From Agrococcus casei LMG 22410 (lineage in GTDB: Bacteria; Actinomycetota; Actinomycetes; Actinomycetales; Microbacteriaceae), in assembly GCF_900163565.1 (NCBI RefSeq), contig NZ_FUHU01000003.1, positions 95,224-159,223 on the forward strand: a DNA stretch of 64,000 nt. The letters are read 5' to 3'. The notes beneath the pieces were generated by a model. It was not told the origin of the DNA, ran no database searches, and was given only the letters and a program-made list of their open reading frames with translations. A program made the translations under genes and the position numbers. Below are positions 50,578-58,722 of the stretch, in pieces (position 1 is the first letter of the stretch; every line of letters starts with the position of its first letter).

Positions 50578-51321
50578 ATGGAAGTTCTGGCAGTACTTGC
50601 CATCGTCGTGGGCACGCTGTCGCAGCGCATCACAGGCATGGGATCGGCGCTCATCATCGGCCCGTTTCTCGTGTTGCTGTTCGGGCCGGTCGACGGCGTG
50701 ATCGTCACGGTCGCCGCCTGCACGCTGATCGCACTGCTCGTGCTCTTCGGCACCTGGCGTGACATCTCGTGGCGGGTCGTGACGACCTTCACGATCTCTG
50801 CACTGCCGGGACTCGCTGCGGGAGCCTGGGTCGCATCCGTCGCTCCGAACGCGCAGCTGCAGATCGCGATCGGCCTCATGATCATCGCCGCACTCGGGAC
50901 CTCGCTGATGCTCGAGCGACGCTCTGTCCTGCTGAAGCCGACGCTTCCGCTGGGCGCTTCGGCCGGATTCGTGAGCGGCGCCATGAACGCGATCGCCGGG
51001 GTCGGAGGCCCGGCGGTCAGCGCCTACGCAATTCTGACGCGGATGCCCCATACGGTCTTCGTAGCCGTGCTGCAGCCGTACTTCCTGGTGATCGGCCTGG
51101 GGACGCTCGTGGCGAAGCTCGCCTTCAGTGGCGGAGTGTGGCCGCAGATCTCGCCGTGGCTCTGGCTTGTGATCCTGGTGGCCGTGATCGCCGGCCACTT
51201 CGGCGGCACGGCGCTCGCGAAGCGTGTGCCGGTGCCGGTGGCGCGAGGTGTCATGATCGTGCTGGCGCTCGCGGGCGGCCTTGCCGCCCTGGTCTCGGGG
51301 ATCGCGCTCTTGGTGCAGTGA
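50578..51321 (+). CDS. TauE/SafE-family (sulfite exporter-like) membrane protein
   Basis: A 247-residue protein with about seven or eight membrane helices in two half repeats, each starting with a Gly-rich loop (GMGSALIIGPFLVLLFGP; GAMNAIAGVGGPAVSAYAIL). This is the TauE/SafE plan; members export sulfite or organosulfonates or act as other anion exporters. ATG 50578 is used because TTGAGA-18-GAATAG precedes it by 6 bases, a leaderless-type promoter; GTG 50572 is an alternative. Whether it belongs to the arsenic cluster is unclear. Confidence 0.82.
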   Translation: MEVLAVLAIVVGTLSQRITGMGSALIIGPFLVLLFGPVDGVIVTVAACTLIALLVLFGTWRDISWRVVTTFTISALPGLAAGAWVASVAPNAQLQIAIGLMIIAALGTSLMLERRSVLLKPTLPLGASAGFVSGAMNAIAGVGGPAVSAYAILTRMPHTVFVAVLQPYFLVIGLGTLVAKLAFSGGVWPQISPWLWLVILVAVIAGHFGGTALAKRVPVPVARGVMIVLALAGGLAALVSGIALLVQ

Positions 51322-51336
51322 CGCGGCCGCAACGGT

Positions 51337-51415
51337 CACGAAAAGCCGGGATGTTGCGAGAAGCCGCAGAATGCGCGGTTGTTGGTGCACGGATGGCCGA
51401 ATTGCGGCATTTGGT
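51337..51415 (+). repeat. Intergenic repeat family B, copy 2 (79 bp)
   Basis: Aligns without gaps to the reverse strand of 14166-14244, with 51 of 79 bases identical by hand count. The shared words include CACGA-A-GCCG, GCGAGAA(G/A)CCGCAG and TTGCGGC. It lies between two convergent-free exporter genes and has no open frame of interest. Confidence 0.55.
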
Positions 51416-51455
51416 GACGCCCAGACCCAGCAGCGCCGCCGCGTAGGCTGACACA

Positions 51456-52658
51456 ATGCCTCTCGGTCGCGGATTCGGCGTGCTCTGGAGCGCGAACGCC
51501 TTGTCGAACCTGGCCGACGGCATCGCGTTCGTCTCGATGCCACTGCTGGCGGCGATGATGACTGACGACCCGCGCCTGGTCGCCGGTCTCGCCACCATGT
51601 ACGCGCTCATCCGCCTGCTCGTCGCCCTGCCGATCGGCGTCTGGGTCGACCGCTTCGACCGCCGCACTCTGCTCGTCACCGCGAACCTGCTGCGAGGCGG
51701 TGCTCTGCTGGTGCTGGCTGCGACCATCCAGCTCGGGGCACCGTCGCTTGTGGCTCTCTACGCGACGATGGCCGTGGTCGGAACGCTCGAGAGCATGGCC
51801 GACAATGCGGCTGTTGCGATACTTCCGTCGCTGGTTCGCAAAGAACAGCTCGACACCGCGAACAGCAGGGTCGCTGCCGTCCAGCTCGTGGTCGACGAAT
51901 TCGCCGGGCCACCGCTCGGCGGCCTGCTGTTCGCGCTTGCGGCTGCCGCACCCGTCTTTGCGATGGGCGGACTCTGGGCTGTGGCCGGCCTCATCGCCCT
52001 CGCTCTGCCGATCCGGCGCTCGCGACCGACAACCGCATCCGTTCGCACTTCGGTCTACAAGGAGGCTCGCGAGGGGATCATCTGGCTCGCACGTCACAGG
52101 GTCGTCGGCGCCCTCGCGATCATCGGCGCGCTCGCGAGCGTCGGCTACATGCTGCCGTTCTCGATTCTGGTGCTGTTCGCGAGCGACAACCTCGGGCTCG
52201 ACGGCACCGGCTACGGACTGCTGCTCGCATTCTCGGCACTCGGCGGTCTGCTCGGTTCGTTCCTGGCGCCGCGGCTGCGCTCGGTGCTTGGTTACCGCTG
52301 GGCGATCGTTGCCAGCCTCGCGCTCGGTGCCGCCACACTCATCGGGCTCGCCTTCACCGAGAACGCCATCATCGCGGGCGTGCTGCTGGCGCTGTACATT
52401 CTGCATGCCGTGGTCTGGAACATCTGCTCGCTGTCGTTGCGGCAGCGCTTGGTTCCCGACGGTCTGCTGGGACGCGTCGGCGGAGCCGCGCGCGTGCTCG
52501 GGCTGCTTGGGCTTGCACTCGGATCAGCCCTCGGCGGCATCTTGGGGGTGGCAGACCTTGCCACTCCGGTGCTTGTCGGTGGTGTCGTGTTCGCGGTCTG
52601 CTGTGCCGTCGCTGCGGTCACGCTGCGGGGCGACCTCGAGGGCACGCAGGTCGCGTAG
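51456..52658 (+). CDS. Major facilitator superfamily transporter
   Basis: A 400-residue protein with about twelve membrane helices. The loop between helices 2 and 3 reads GVWVDRFDRRTLLV, the MFS signature (G-x3-D-R-x-x-R-R). Sequence order fits the enterobactin/multidrug exporter groups. Substrate unknown. ATG 51456 lies 6 bases after TAGGCT, so the message is probably leaderless. Its last 135 bases also form the antisense end of the convergent DMT gene. Confidence 0.87.
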   Translation: MPLGRGFGVLWSANALSNLADGIAFVSMPLLAAMMTDDPRLVAGLATMYALIRLLVALPIGVWVDRFDRRTLLVTANLLRGGALLVLAATIQLGAPSLVALYATMAVVGTLESMADNAAVAILPSLVRKEQLDTANSRVAAVQLVVDEFAGPPLGGLLFALAAAAPVFAMGGLWAVAGLIALALPIRRSRPTTASVRTSVYKEAREGIIWLARHRVVGALAIIGALASVGYMLPFSILVLFASDNLGLDGTGYGLLLAFSALGGLLGSFLAPRLRSVLGYRWAIVASLALGAATLIGLAFTENAIIAGVLLALYILHAVVWNICSLSLRQRLVPDGLLGRVGGAARVLGLLGLALGSALGGILGVADLATPVLVGGVVFAVCCAVAAVTLRGDLEGTQVA

Positions 52659-53516
52659 TCTCGCCCAGCTTGGCACGCGCTGCGCCGCCGAGACCGCGAC
52701 GAGCGCAATCGCAAAGCCGAGCAGCTGCACAGACGTCAGGGTCTCGCCCAGCACCAGCCAGCCCAGGATTGCCGCTACCAGAGGTGAGATCAGCGGCAGA
52801 AACGAGACAGCACCGGCTGGCAGTCGCCCGACCCCGTGAAACCACACCACGTAGGCCGCGAGTCCGCCGATCAGCGAGAGCCACGCGAAGCCGCCAAGAG
52901 CCGCAGCGTCGAGCGCCGGGGGAGCGCCTTCTATGACGAGCGCGAGCGGAATCCCGAACAGGCCACCCGCTGTCAGCAGCCAGGCACCATAGGCAAGTGG
53001 CCCGACCGGCCTGCCCCATCGCTTTGACAGCACGGTGCCCGCGGCCATCGATACGGTGCCGAAGACGCCCGCGACTATGCCCGGAACGCTGAGCGCCGCA
53101 TCCGGCCCCAGCACCATCAGCGCCACCCCGACAACCGCCACGGTGCCCCAGACGAGCCGCCACGCTGTCGGCTTCTCGCGCAGCAGGGGCAGCGCGAGTG
53201 CTGCGACGAACAGCGGCTGGGTCGCACCGAACACTGCGGCGACGCCGCCGGGCAAGAGGTAGGCGGCCACGAATAACAGTGGAAAGAACGCGCCGATGTT
53301 CAGAACTCCGAGGATGCCGGCCTTCCACCACCAGCTGCCGCGTGGAAGCTGGCGAGCCAGCGCGAGCGCGATCAGCCCCGCGGGCAGTGCCCGCAGCACG
53401 CCTGACCAGAGCGCCGAGTCTTCCGGCAAGGCAACGGTCGTGACGATGTAAGTGCTTCCCCATACGACCGGAGCGCTCGCGGTTGCGAGCATCACGCCCA
53501 CAGTGCCTCGCGTCAT
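52524..53516 (-). CDS. EamA-family (DMT) transporter with extended antisense tail
   Basis: A 330-residue protein with ten membrane helices in two EamA repeats (ASAPVVWGSTYIVTTVALP; FLPLISPLVAAILGWLVLGE). Such proteins move amino acids or metabolites. After the last helix, at about residue 285, there is a hydrophilic tail of about 45 residues (LRALEVAPQRDRSDGTADRE, then HDTTDKHRSGKVCHPQDAAEG) coded opposite the MFS gene end. ATG 53516 faces the MarR gene across two repeated motifs, so MarR control is likely. Confidence 0.82.
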   Translation of the reverse strand: MTRGTVGVMLATASAPVVWGSTYIVTTVALPEDSALWSGVLRALPAGLIALALARQLPRGSWWWKAGILGVLNIGAFFPLLFVAAYLLPGGVAAVFGATQPLFVAALALPLLREKPTAWRLVWGTVAVVGVALMVLGPDAALSVPGIVAGVFGTVSMAAGTVLSKRWGRPVGPLAYGAWLLTAGGLFGIPLALVIEGAPPALDAAALGGFAWLSLIGGLAAYVVWFHGVGRLPAGAVSFLPLISPLVAAILGWLVLGETLTSVQLLGFAIALVAVSAAQRVPSWARLRDLRALEVAPQRDRSDGTADREHDTTDKHRSGKVCHPQDAAEG

Positions 53517-53532
53517 TCTTCACTCCTGAATC

Positions 53533-53612
53533 TTTCACCTATAAAAGGTGAGTTGATTGCGAGCGTAGTACGCTGGTTGTTCACTGTCAAACTGTTTACC
53601 CATGAAAGGTCA
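53533..53612. promoter_or_regulatory. Two MarR-type operator copies between EamA and marR genes
   Basis: TTTCACCTATAAAAGGTGA (53533-53551) and TTTACCCATGAAAGGTCA (53595-53612) are related imperfect palindromes of the form ACC-x-ATRAAAGGT. The first is near the EamA start and the second overlaps the ribosome site of the MarR gene, so one repressor could control both directions. Confidence 0.65.
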
Positions 53613-53615
53613 CTC

Positions 53616-54122
53616 GTGGATCGAGTCAGCGACTTCCTGAACCAGTGGCATCGCGAACGCCCTGACCTCGACGTGTCGCCGATGGGCATTCACGGACGCA
53701 TCAAACGTGCAGCAGAGATCCTTGAGCGAGGGCAGCGGGATCATTTCGCAGAGCAGGGGCTCAAGCACTCCGAGTTCGATGTGCTGGCCACGCTTCGTCG
53801 ATCGGGTGCACCGTTTCAGCTGACACCGAAAGACCTCGTGGCCGCGACCATGTCGAGCGGCGCAACCGTGACGAATCGGCTCAGCGAACTCGAGTCGCGC
53901 GGCCTGCTGACGCGGCACACCGACCCGACCAACCGTCGTGAGGTCATCGTCACCCTCACCGACGAGGGTCGAGCGACGGTCGATGAAGTCGTCGTCGGCC
54001 ATCTCGCAACTGAAGAGCGGCAGCTCGACGGGCTCACCGCCTCCGATCGCGAGCGCCTGGCCGCACTGTTGCAGAAGCTGCTGGCCGCCAACGGCGACAC
54101 CGCAGCACGCAACAACGAGTGA
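53616..54122 (+). CDS. MarR-family transcriptional regulator
   Basis: A 168-residue winged-helix protein: HSEFDVLATLRRSGAPFQLTPKDLVAATMSSGATVTNRLSELESRGLLTR carries the helix-turn-helix, followed by the wing DPTNRREVIVTLTDEG. The dimerisation helices flank this core. GTG 53616 has AAAGG about 6 bases upstream. It faces the EamA transporter gene and probably represses it and itself through the paired motifs between them. Confidence 0.88.
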   Translation: MDRVSDFLNQWHRERPDLDVSPMGIHGRIKRAAEILERGQRDHFAEQGLKHSEFDVLATLRRSGAPFQLTPKDLVAATMSSGATVTNRLSELESRGLLTRHTDPTNRREVIVTLTDEGRATVDEVVVGHLATEERQLDGLTASDRERLAALLQKLLAANGDTAARNNE

Positions 54123-54267
54123 CGAGACGCGCGACCCCGCCCGCGCATCCATCGCCAAAACTGTAAATCGCGGCGACTCGTGACCGGTGTTCCGTAGACT
54201 GCGGCAGGTGCACCCACACGCAGGTGCCCGCAACAGCACACGTACGCAACGAAGCAGAGAGCGCGAC

Positions 54268-55251
54268 ATGGCAACCATCTACGACGTGGCCACGCAGGCC
54301 GGTGTCTCGCCTGCCACCGTGTCGCGTGTGCTGAGCGGCAAGACCGTCAATGCCGTGCTCACGAAGAAGGTGCGCGCGGCCGCCAAGGCACTCGGATACC
54401 GCGCCAACCGCACCGCCCAGTCGCTGCGCCGCCAGCACTCGAAGCTGATCGGGCTGATCATCCCCGACATCGAGAACTCGTACTTCACCGCGATCGCGCG
54501 CGGCGTCGAAGACGCGCTCGAGCCAGCTGGCTACTCGGTCGTGCTCTGCAACTCTGACAGCGATCTCCAAAAGGAGTCCAGATACGTCGATGTCGCGGTC
54601 TCTGAGGCGATGGCAGGCATCATCATCGCGCCGGCGAACGCCAAGACCGACCTCTCGCCGCTTCTGGACCGCGGCCGGGCGGTTGTCGTGATCGACCGTG
54701 ACCCGCTCACGGTCGAGACCGACGTGGTGGTGCTCGCCGACCGCGCATCCGCATCCGAACTCACGAACGCCCTCTTCGAACTCGGCCACGAGCGCATCGC
54801 CTGCGTCACCGGCCCCGCCGATGTCGAGACGTCGGTGCAGCGAGTCGAGGGGTGGCGCGACGCACACCGGATGCGCGGCATCGACCCAGCAGAAGACCTG
54901 CTGGTGTTCAGCGACTTCAAGGTCGCCGGCGGCCAGACCACGATGCAGCGCCTGCTCGACCTGCCGAATCCGCCAGACGCGGTCTTCAGCGCGAACAACC
55001 TCATGGGCGCGGGCATGATCGAGACGCTCGAGCAACGCCGCCAGCAGGTCGGGCTCGCGGTGTTCGGGCCGCTGCCTGCCGGGGCTGCTGTGCCGCGCAG
55101 CTGTGTCATCTCAGGCACCCCAGGACGCGAGATGGGGCGCCTGGCCGCCGAACGGCTGCTCGCTCGCATCGTCGACGCGTCGACCCCCATGCACCGCGAC
55201 GTGCTCGAAGCGCCGATTCTGCCCGACACGCGCTCGCGACCCCTTGCATGA
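54268..55251 (+). CDS. LacI-family transcriptional regulator
   Basis: A 327-residue protein with the LacI helix-turn-helix, ATIYDVATQAGVSPATVSRVL, at residues 2-22, and a periplasmic-binding-protein-like effector domain (GLIIPDIENSYFTAIARGVEDAL, ELGHERIACVTGP, VFSANNLMGAGMIETL). The effector should be a sugar used by the following genes. ATG 54268 is chosen because the helix-turn-helix must start there. A palindrome of LacI type lies at its 3' end, before the kinase gene. Confidence 0.9.
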   Translation: MATIYDVATQAGVSPATVSRVLSGKTVNAVLTKKVRAAAKALGYRANRTAQSLRRQHSKLIGLIIPDIENSYFTAIARGVEDALEPAGYSVVLCNSDSDLQKESRYVDVAVSEAMAGIIIAPANAKTDLSPLLDRGRAVVVIDRDPLTVETDVVVLADRASASELTNALFELGHERIACVTGPADVETSVQRVEGWRDAHRMRGIDPAEDLLVFSDFKVAGGQTTMQRLLDLPNPPDAVFSANNLMGAGMIETLEQRRQQVGLAVFGPLPAGAAVPRSCVISGTPGREMGRLAAERLLARIVDASTPMHRDVLEAPILPDTRSRPLA

Positions 55252-55264
55252 GAAATCGATTTCT
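55251..55264. promoter_or_regulatory. LacI-type operator before the sugar kinase gene
   Basis: AGAAATCGATTTCT is a perfect 14-bp palindrome with the central CG typical of LacI-family sites. It overlaps the last base of the LacI-family gene and lies 29 bases before the kinase start. Confidence 0.65.
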
Positions 55265-55293
55265 GACAACCTGAACCTCAATAGGGAGGTTCC

Positions 55294-56832
55294 ATGCTCA
55301 AGGGCGAGTCAGCGGCAGGCACAGCCACAATCGGCGTCGACGTCGGCACATCGAGCACCAAGGGCGTGCTCGTCACAACCGCCGGCGAAGTCATTGCAAG
55401 CGCAGTGCGCGAGCACTCGGTCGAGAACCCCCGCATCGGGCACTTCGAGCAGGATGCGCGCATCTGGTGGAGCGAGTTCGTCTCGATCGCGAGCGAGCTG
55501 GCAGCGGCTGCGACCGAGAAGAGCGTGAGCATTGCCGCGGTCGGCGTGAGCGGCATGGGCCCCTGTGTGCTGCTGGCCGACGATGTCGGTGCTCCTGTTC
55601 GCCCGGCGATTCTCTACGGCGTCGACAGCCGTGCCGGCGACCAGATCGACGAGCTGAACGGTGACCTCGGCGAAGCGGCCATCATGACCGTCGGTGCAAC
55701 GCCACTCACGTCGCAGGCGGCGGGCCCGAAGATTCTCTGGGTCGCTCAGAACGAGCCCGAAGCTTACGCACGGGCCACGCGGTTTCTCATGCCCGCCTCG
55801 TACCTGGCGCTCAAGCTCACGGGCGAGTACGTGCTCGACCACCACTCGGCCAGTCAGTCGTGGCCGCTCTACGACATCGAAAAGCAGACCTGGCACGACG
55901 ACAACTGGCAGCGCATTGCCGCAGGGCTCGACCAGCCACGCCTGCAGCTGCCCGCAGAACAGGCTGGCGTGATCACAGCCGAGGCCGCCGCTGAGACCGG
56001 CCTCGCCGAGGGCACCCCGGTCATCACCGGCACCATCGATGCGTGGGACGAAGCCGTCAGCGCGGGCGCCACAGGTCCGGGTGACCTCATGCTGATGTAC
56101 GGCACGACGATGTTTCTCATCACGACCGCCGACCACCGCGTCGAGGCTCCGGGCATGTGGACGACTCGTGGAGTCGAAGCAGACACGTACTCTCTTGCAG
56201 GCGGTATGGCCACCAGCGGAGCGATCACCAACTGGCTGCGCGATCTCACCGGTATCAGCGACTTCGCCGAACTCACAGACCAGGCACGCGAGAGCGGCCT
56301 CGGCGCACGAGGGCTGCTGATGCTGCCGTACTTCGCCGGGGAGCGCACGCCTGTGCAGGATCCGGATGCGCGGGGCGTCATCGTCGGCCTCACGCTCAGC
56401 ACCACGGCGGGCGACCTGTACCGTGCGGCACTCGAGGCGACCGCCTTCGGAGTGCGACACAACGTCGAGACGATGCGCGCATCCGGCGCACCGATCGACC
56501 GCGTTGTCGCTGTCGGCGGCGGCACGACCGGCGGTCTCTGGACGCAGATCGTCTCAGATGTCACGGGCCTCGAGCAGGTCGTCGGCACGGTCACGCTCGG
56601 CGCCAGCTTCGGAGCCGCTTTCCTTGCGGCCGGCCTCGTCGCCGACGCCGGCGCAGCCCCCGACATCGCCGACTGGAACCCCGCTCAGACCATCGTGCGT
56701 CCGAACCCCGAGGCGCACGAGCAGTACAGCGAGCTGTTCGAGCAGTACCTCGCCCTGTACCCCGCAACCAAGACCACCATGCACATGCTCGCCGAACGGG
56801 CATCCGCGTCAGAAGAAGGAGCGAAAGCGTGA
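55294..56832 (+). CDS. FGGY-family carbohydrate kinase
   Basis: A 512-residue kinase: GVDVGTSSTKGVLVT (phosphate-1 loop), MYGTTMFL, PYFAGERTPVQDPDARGVIVGLT and VVAVGGGTTGGLWTQIVSDVTG (adenosine motif). FGGY enzymes phosphorylate ketoses or polyols such as xylulose, fuculose, ribulose. It precedes an L-fucose/L-arabinose-type isomerase and overlaps its start by 4 bases, so a ketose made by the isomerase is the likely substrate. GGGAGG precedes ATG 55294. Confidence 0.9.
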   Translation: MLKGESAAGTATIGVDVGTSSTKGVLVTTAGEVIASAVREHSVENPRIGHFEQDARIWWSEFVSIASELAAAATEKSVSIAAVGVSGMGPCVLLADDVGAPVRPAILYGVDSRAGDQIDELNGDLGEAAIMTVGATPLTSQAAGPKILWVAQNEPEAYARATRFLMPASYLALKLTGEYVLDHHSASQSWPLYDIEKQTWHDDNWQRIAAGLDQPRLQLPAEQAGVITAEAAAETGLAEGTPVITGTIDAWDEAVSAGATGPGDLMLMYGTTMFLITTADHRVEAPGMWTTRGVEADTYSLAGGMATSGAITNWLRDLTGISDFAELTDQARESGLGARGLLMLPYFAGERTPVQDPDARGVIVGLTLSTTAGDLYRAALEATAFGVRHNVETMRASGAPIDRVVAVGGGTTGGLWTQIVSDVTGLEQVVGTVTLGASFGAAFLAAGLVADAGAAPDIADWNPAQTIVRPNPEAHEQYSELFEQYLALYPATKTTMHMLAERASASEEGAKA

Positions 56833-58463
56833 CGAACTACGCATTCCCGAAGGCCTACGAAGAGCCGCAGGCCACTGAGAACACCATCTACACGGTCGCT
56901 TCGGGCGACCTGCGACTGTCGGCGAACGAAGCGGGCTGGGAGACCCAGCGCGCCTTCGAAGAGCGCGTCGGCGAGGTGCTCACCGAGCGCGGCTGGAGCG
57001 TGCAGCGTGCACACGAGGTCGACCCGGCGACGGGCCACGGCTTCATTGACACGCAGCGCAAGGGCATCGAGGTCTTCAAGCGCATTCCGAAGGATGCGCC
57101 GATTGTCATCGTCGACGCCGTATGGCAGTACAGCCACCATGTCGTCGCGGGCCTTCGCAAGCACCGTGGCCCGGTGCTCGCTGTCGCCAACTGGGCTGGC
57201 GGATTCCCTGGCCTCGTAGGCCTGCTCAACATGACCGCGAGCCTCACCAAGGCGAACATTGACCACTCGATCCTCTGGAGCAAGGACTTCTCCGACGACT
57301 GGGCCCTCGGCAAGGTCGACGAGTGGCTGAAGACCGGCACGATCGTGCATGACACCTCGCATGTGCGCGACCTGCCCGAGCTCGGCGACAGCGAAGAGGC
57401 CAAGCTCGGCCGCGCGATCGCTCAGCAGCTCTCTGACGAGCAGGCGCTCATCGGCATCTTCGACGAAGGCTGCATGGGCATGTACAACGCCATCATCGAC
57501 GACGAGATGCTGAACCCCACCGGCATCTACAAGGAGCGCCTCTCGCAGAGCGCGCTGCTGGCCGAGATGGCAAAGGTTGCCGAAGACGAGCGCGAATCTG
57601 CGCTGCAGTGGCTCGAGGAGCGTGGCATGACGTTCCACTGGGGAGACAACCCGGCTGAGGATCTCACTCGCGACCAGGTGCTCGAACAGATGGCGATGTA
57701 CATCGCCGCGCTGCGCATCGCCGACGACTACGGCCTTGACGCGGTGGGCATCCAGTACCAGCAGGGGCTCAAGGACCAGTGCGCAGCATCCGACCTCGCG
57801 GAGGGGCTGCTCAACAACGTAGAGCGTCCTGCGGTGTTCTCGCGCGACGGCAGTCGTGAACTATTCGCCGGTGAGGCGATGCCGCACTTCAACGAGGTCG
57901 ACGAAGGGGTCGCGGTCGATGCGCTCGTCACCAACCGCGTGTGGAAGGCGATGGGCCTCGACCCCGCCAACACGCTGCACGACATCCGCTGGGGCGAGGA
58001 GTACGACGGCGACTTCGTCTGGGTCTTCGAGATCTCGGGTGCGGTGCCGGCCAGCCACAACGGCGGCTACGACAAGTCGTACTCGATGCGTCAGGTGCCG
58101 TGGTTCTTCCCGCACGGCGGCGGCACCCTCGCGGGCGTCTCGAAGCCGGGCGAGATCGTGTTCTCGCGTGTGTTCATCATGAACGATGAGCTGCACGCAG
58201 ACATCGGCCGCGCGCACGTCGTCGAGCTTCCCGAGGAGGAGACGCAGCGTCGCCTCAACGAGACAGACAAGCAGTGGCCGATAATGCACGCCGTTCTGCA
58301 CGGCATCACGCGCGATCAGATGATGGCTCGCCACAAGGCGAACCACCTGCAGGTCGCATATGCCGACGATGCAGACTCCGCCGACCGCGCACTCGCCGCA
58401 AAGGCCGCCGCGTTCGCCGGAATGGGCATCCGCGTGCACCTCGTCGGAGACGTCGCCCTCTAG
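56829..58463 (+). CDS. L-fucose/L-arabinose isomerase family protein
   Basis: A 544-residue protein with the plan of the FucI/AraA-like family: an N-terminal domain (VIVDAVWQYSHHVVAGLRKH, VANWAGGFPGLVGLLNMT), a middle GIFDEGCMGMYNAIIDDEMLNP with the metal-binding Glu and Asp, and a C-terminal FPHGGGTLAGVSKPGEIV part. It should interconvert an aldose and ketose, but this subgroup is not well defined and the sugar is unknown. GTG 56829 overlaps the kinase stop (GTGA). Confidence 0.8.
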   Translation: MTNYAFPKAYEEPQATENTIYTVASGDLRLSANEAGWETQRAFEERVGEVLTERGWSVQRAHEVDPATGHGFIDTQRKGIEVFKRIPKDAPIVIVDAVWQYSHHVVAGLRKHRGPVLAVANWAGGFPGLVGLLNMTASLTKANIDHSILWSKDFSDDWALGKVDEWLKTGTIVHDTSHVRDLPELGDSEEAKLGRAIAQQLSDEQALIGIFDEGCMGMYNAIIDDEMLNPTGIYKERLSQSALLAEMAKVAEDERESALQWLEERGMTFHWGDNPAEDLTRDQVLEQMAMYIAALRIADDYGLDAVGIQYQQGLKDQCAASDLAEGLLNNVERPAVFSRDGSRELFAGEAMPHFNEVDEGVAVDALVTNRVWKAMGLDPANTLHDIRWGEEYDGDFVWVFEISGAVPASHNGGYDKSYSMRQVPWFFPHGGGTLAGVSKPGEIVFSRVFIMNDELHADIGRAHVVELPEEETQRRLNETDKQWPIMHAVLHGITRDQMMARHKANHLQVAYADDADSADRALAAKAAAFAGMGIRVHLVGDVAL

Positions 58464-58522
58464 CGCGAACAGTCCAAGGCATCGGAGGTGTCGGCGGTGC
58501 CGATCAAGCGCAGTTCTTCTGT

Positions 58523-58552
58523 TCCCCTGCAGGATCACGGTCTTGCAGGGGA
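58523..58552 (+). terminator. Hairpin after the isomerase gene
   Basis: TCCCCTGCA (58523-58531) and TGCAGGGGA (58544-58552) form a 9-bp stem with a 12-base loop, 60 bases after the isomerase stop. Confidence 0.6.
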
Positions 58553-58566
58553 CAGGGGGATGCGCG

Positions 58567-58681
58567 ACAACCGCGGAATCGCAAACAGTTGCGCGGTTGT
58601 TACCGAGAGAAGACCATCGAGGGGCAATCATTAGATACATTAGGTGACAAGTTGCGCGATCGAGTGATTGTGCTGTCTAAT
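58567..58681 (+). promoter_or_regulatory. Promoter and inverted repeat before the sugar ABC operon
   Basis: ACAACCGCG (58567-58575) pairs with CGCGGTTGT (58592-58600). GTTGCGCG occurs at 58589-58596 and again at 58651-58658, possible LacI-type half sites with central CG. TTGCGC (58652-58657), an 18-base spacer and TCTAAT (58676-58681) form a promoter for the operon at 58723. Confidence 0.5.
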
Positions 58682-58722
58682 GGTCGGATGTTTACACCCC
58701 AATTCTCAATGAAGAGGTAGCA

